The notes under the pieces were generated by a model. That model saw only the letters and a program-made list of their open reading frames with translations, was not told the DNA's origin and ran no database searches. The translations under genes and the position numbers were made by a program. A DNA stretch of 31,072 nt from a virus. Location of the stretch: positions 1-31,072 of the IMG/VR virus record IMGVR_UViG_3300025781_000038; one strand, written 5' to 3'. Of the stretch, positions 30,211 to 31,072 are shown piece by piece. Each line of letters starts with the position of its first letter. The stretch's first letter is position 1.

Positions 30211-31072
30211 ATGCGTAAGATAGACTTTAAACAAGTAGATGTAGTCTTTGATACCTACATCGGACCCGTTGGTGAATTAACCTTAGATGATGTTGCCATA
30301 TTACAAGGTAACGTAATTGTTCATGCACATGACGGTTTTACACCAGGTGGATTACCATTAACAGGTGTAGGCGGCAATAGTGGTACTGGTCCAACTGGTC
30401 CTCAAGGTCCGACTGGTCCGTTTGGTGGCCCAACTGGTCCAGCAGGTGACATTGGTCCAACTGGACCGGCAGGTGGTCCGACTGGTCCAGCAGGTAGTGT
30501 AGGTCCTACTGGACCAGCAAGTACAGTAACAGGTCCAACTGGTGCGACAGGTGCAACAGGTTATACAGGTCCGCAAGGATTGATAGGCAGTACAGGTCCT
30601 ACAGGACAGCAAGGACCAGCAGGTAGTATTGGACCAACAGGCTCACAAGGCTTAGTAGGTGCTACAGGTCCACAAGGATCGATAGGCAGTACGGGTCCAA
30701 CTGGTGCAGCAAGTACAGTTACAGGACCAACAGGTCATACAGGTTCTGCTGGTATAGCAGGTCCTACAGGTCCTCAAGGTACAGCAGGTAGTGCTGGACC
30801 AACGGGTCCAGCAGGTTCAAACGGCACAGCTGGTTCTACAGGTCCAACAGGTGCAGTGGGTGCAGCAAGTACAATAACAGGACCAACGGGTCCAGCAGGT
30901 TCAAACGGCACAGCTGGTTCTACAGGCCCCACTGGTCCCGCTGGTGCAGCAAGTGCAACCGGTGCAACTGGCCCAGCAGGCAGTGCAGGTCCAACAGGCC
31001 CTCAGGGTACAGCAGGCAGTGCAGGTCCAACAGGCCCTCAGGGTACAGCAGGCAGTGCAGGTCCAACAGGCC
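30211..31072 (+). CDS. collagen-like virion protein, 3' end beyond the window
   Basis: The frame from ATG 30211 stays open to the window end (287 residues and continuing). Residues 1-45 ([20 protein letters not shown]..) form a short beta-type head, probably the attachment domain. From about residue 58 the protein is almost pure Gly-X-Y triplets, mostly GPT, GPA, GPQ, GST and GSA, broken by short AASTVT-type interruptions. This is a collagen-like triple-helical shaft of the kind found in phage tail or head fibres. Prolines are mostly in the X position with Thr in Y, unlike animal collagen. The two prolyl-hydroxylase-like genes at 9.8-11.2 kb could act on such a substrate. It is transcribed from a late-type promoter. 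Confidence 0.85.
   Translation, partial: MRKIDFKQVDVVFDTYIGPVGELTLDDVAILQGNVIVHAHDGFTPGGLPLTGVGGNSGTGPTGPQGPTGPFGGPTGPAGDIGPTGPAGGPTGPAGSVGPTGPASTVTGPTGATGATGYTGPQGLIGSTGPTGQQGPAGSIGPTGSQGLVGATGPQGSIGSTGPTGAASTVTGPTGHTGSAGIAGPTGPQGTAGSAGPTGPAGSNGTAGSTGPTGAVGAASTITGPTGPAGSNGTAGSTGPTGPAGAASATGATGPAGSAGPTGPQGTAGSAGPTGPQGTAGSAGPTG
30796..30926 (+). repeat. two 47-bp identical direct repeats in the collagen-like gene
   Basis: The segment from GGACCAACGGGTCC to TTCTACAGG at 30796-30842 recurs exactly at 30880-30926, 84 bases later. It is a recent duplication or gene conversion inside the Gly-X-Y array. Confidence 0.75.
30985..31072 (+). repeat. exact 36-bp tandem repeat array running off the window
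   Basis: The unit GCAGGTCCAACAGGCCCTCA.. occurs at 30985-31020 and 31021-31056 without a mismatch and begins again at 31057. Each unit encodes 12 residues (four Gly-X-Y triplets). The copy number in the genome is unknown because the window ends here. Confidence 0.85.

Noticed and set aside
30358-30612. Minus-strand frame rich in Cys, Thr, Ser and Trp
   Set aside because: It is the reverse reading of the Gly-X-Y repeats; the composition is an artefact of the repeat codons.
30358-31072. Repeat-rich region considered as a CRISPR-like or non-coding repeat array
   Set aside because: All repeats are in frame multiples of 9 to 36 bases encoding Gly-X-Y triplets within one open frame, with no spacers.

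Overview
This window looks like part of the genome of a large, AT-rich, T4-type tailed phage, probably from an aquatic habitat. The evidence is a family-B DNA polymerase of gp43 type, a probable gp45-like sliding clamp, a DsbA-like late-transcription protein, T4-style late promoter octamers (xATAAATA) before many genes, tail-fibre-like and collagen-like virion proteins, several homing endonucleases, and dense packing with ATGA/TAATG overlaps. The host cannot be told from the sequence. No rRNA, tRNA, CRISPR or insertion sequence was seen.

Layout. 1-0.9 kb: the 3' end of an unrecognised gene (apparently frameshifted) and two small unknown genes. 0.9-1.9 kb: UV-damage endonuclease. 1.9-9.7 kb: a same-strand cluster containing a 464-aa protein with a conserved phage C-terminal module, a frameshifted GIY-YIG endonuclease, two tandem paralogues, a 908-aa nucleotidyltransferase/ligase/NMNAT-like fusion, and two further large proteins. 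9.8-11.9 kb: an AT-rich island of two tandem 2-oxoglutarate/Fe(II) oxygenases and a methyltransferase. 11.9-12.9 kb, minus strand: a tail-fibre-like gene and a coiled-coil gene that may be one gene split by a frameshift. 13-19.1 kb: a second cluster of multi-domain proteins with GNAT, ADP-ribosyltransferase-like, nucleotidyltransferase, zincin and deaminase domains. 19.1-21.6 kb: a minus-strand GIY-YIG endonuclease, a HAD nucleotidase, a small basic protein and a beta-propeller protein. 21.7-30.1 kb: DsbA, GalE, the broken DNA polymerase, the clamp, a MazG-like enzyme and a membrane protein. From 30.2 kb a collagen-like gene runs off the window.

Two systems stand out. First, the polymerase is assembled from two polypeptides. 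A cis intein with a LAGLIDADG endonuclease interrupts the Exo II motif. A second, split intein cuts the catalytic YGDTDS motif between YGD and TDS, and a free-standing Vsr-like (EDxHD) endonuclease gene sits in the break. Its Shine-Dalgarno sequence is the loop of a perfect 11-bp hairpin. Second, at least nine otherwise unrelated proteins, plus a six-codon minigene, begin with a common leader, M-[RK]-[LIA]-x-[ED]-[LFIV], usually followed by an [LI]xE tripeptide. This resembles the T4 capsid-targeting sequence and the gp21 protease site. I infer that these enzymes (ligase, nucleotidyltransferases, acetyltransferases, ADP-ribosyltransferase-like) are packaged in the head and delivered with the DNA, as T4 internal proteins are. 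The large proteins match the 'polyvalent protein' style of domain fusion.

Three genes show an apparent single missing A/T at a short homopolymer, so sequencing or assembly error must be excluded before these are treated as biology. All identifications come from reading motifs in the sequence; no database search was run.
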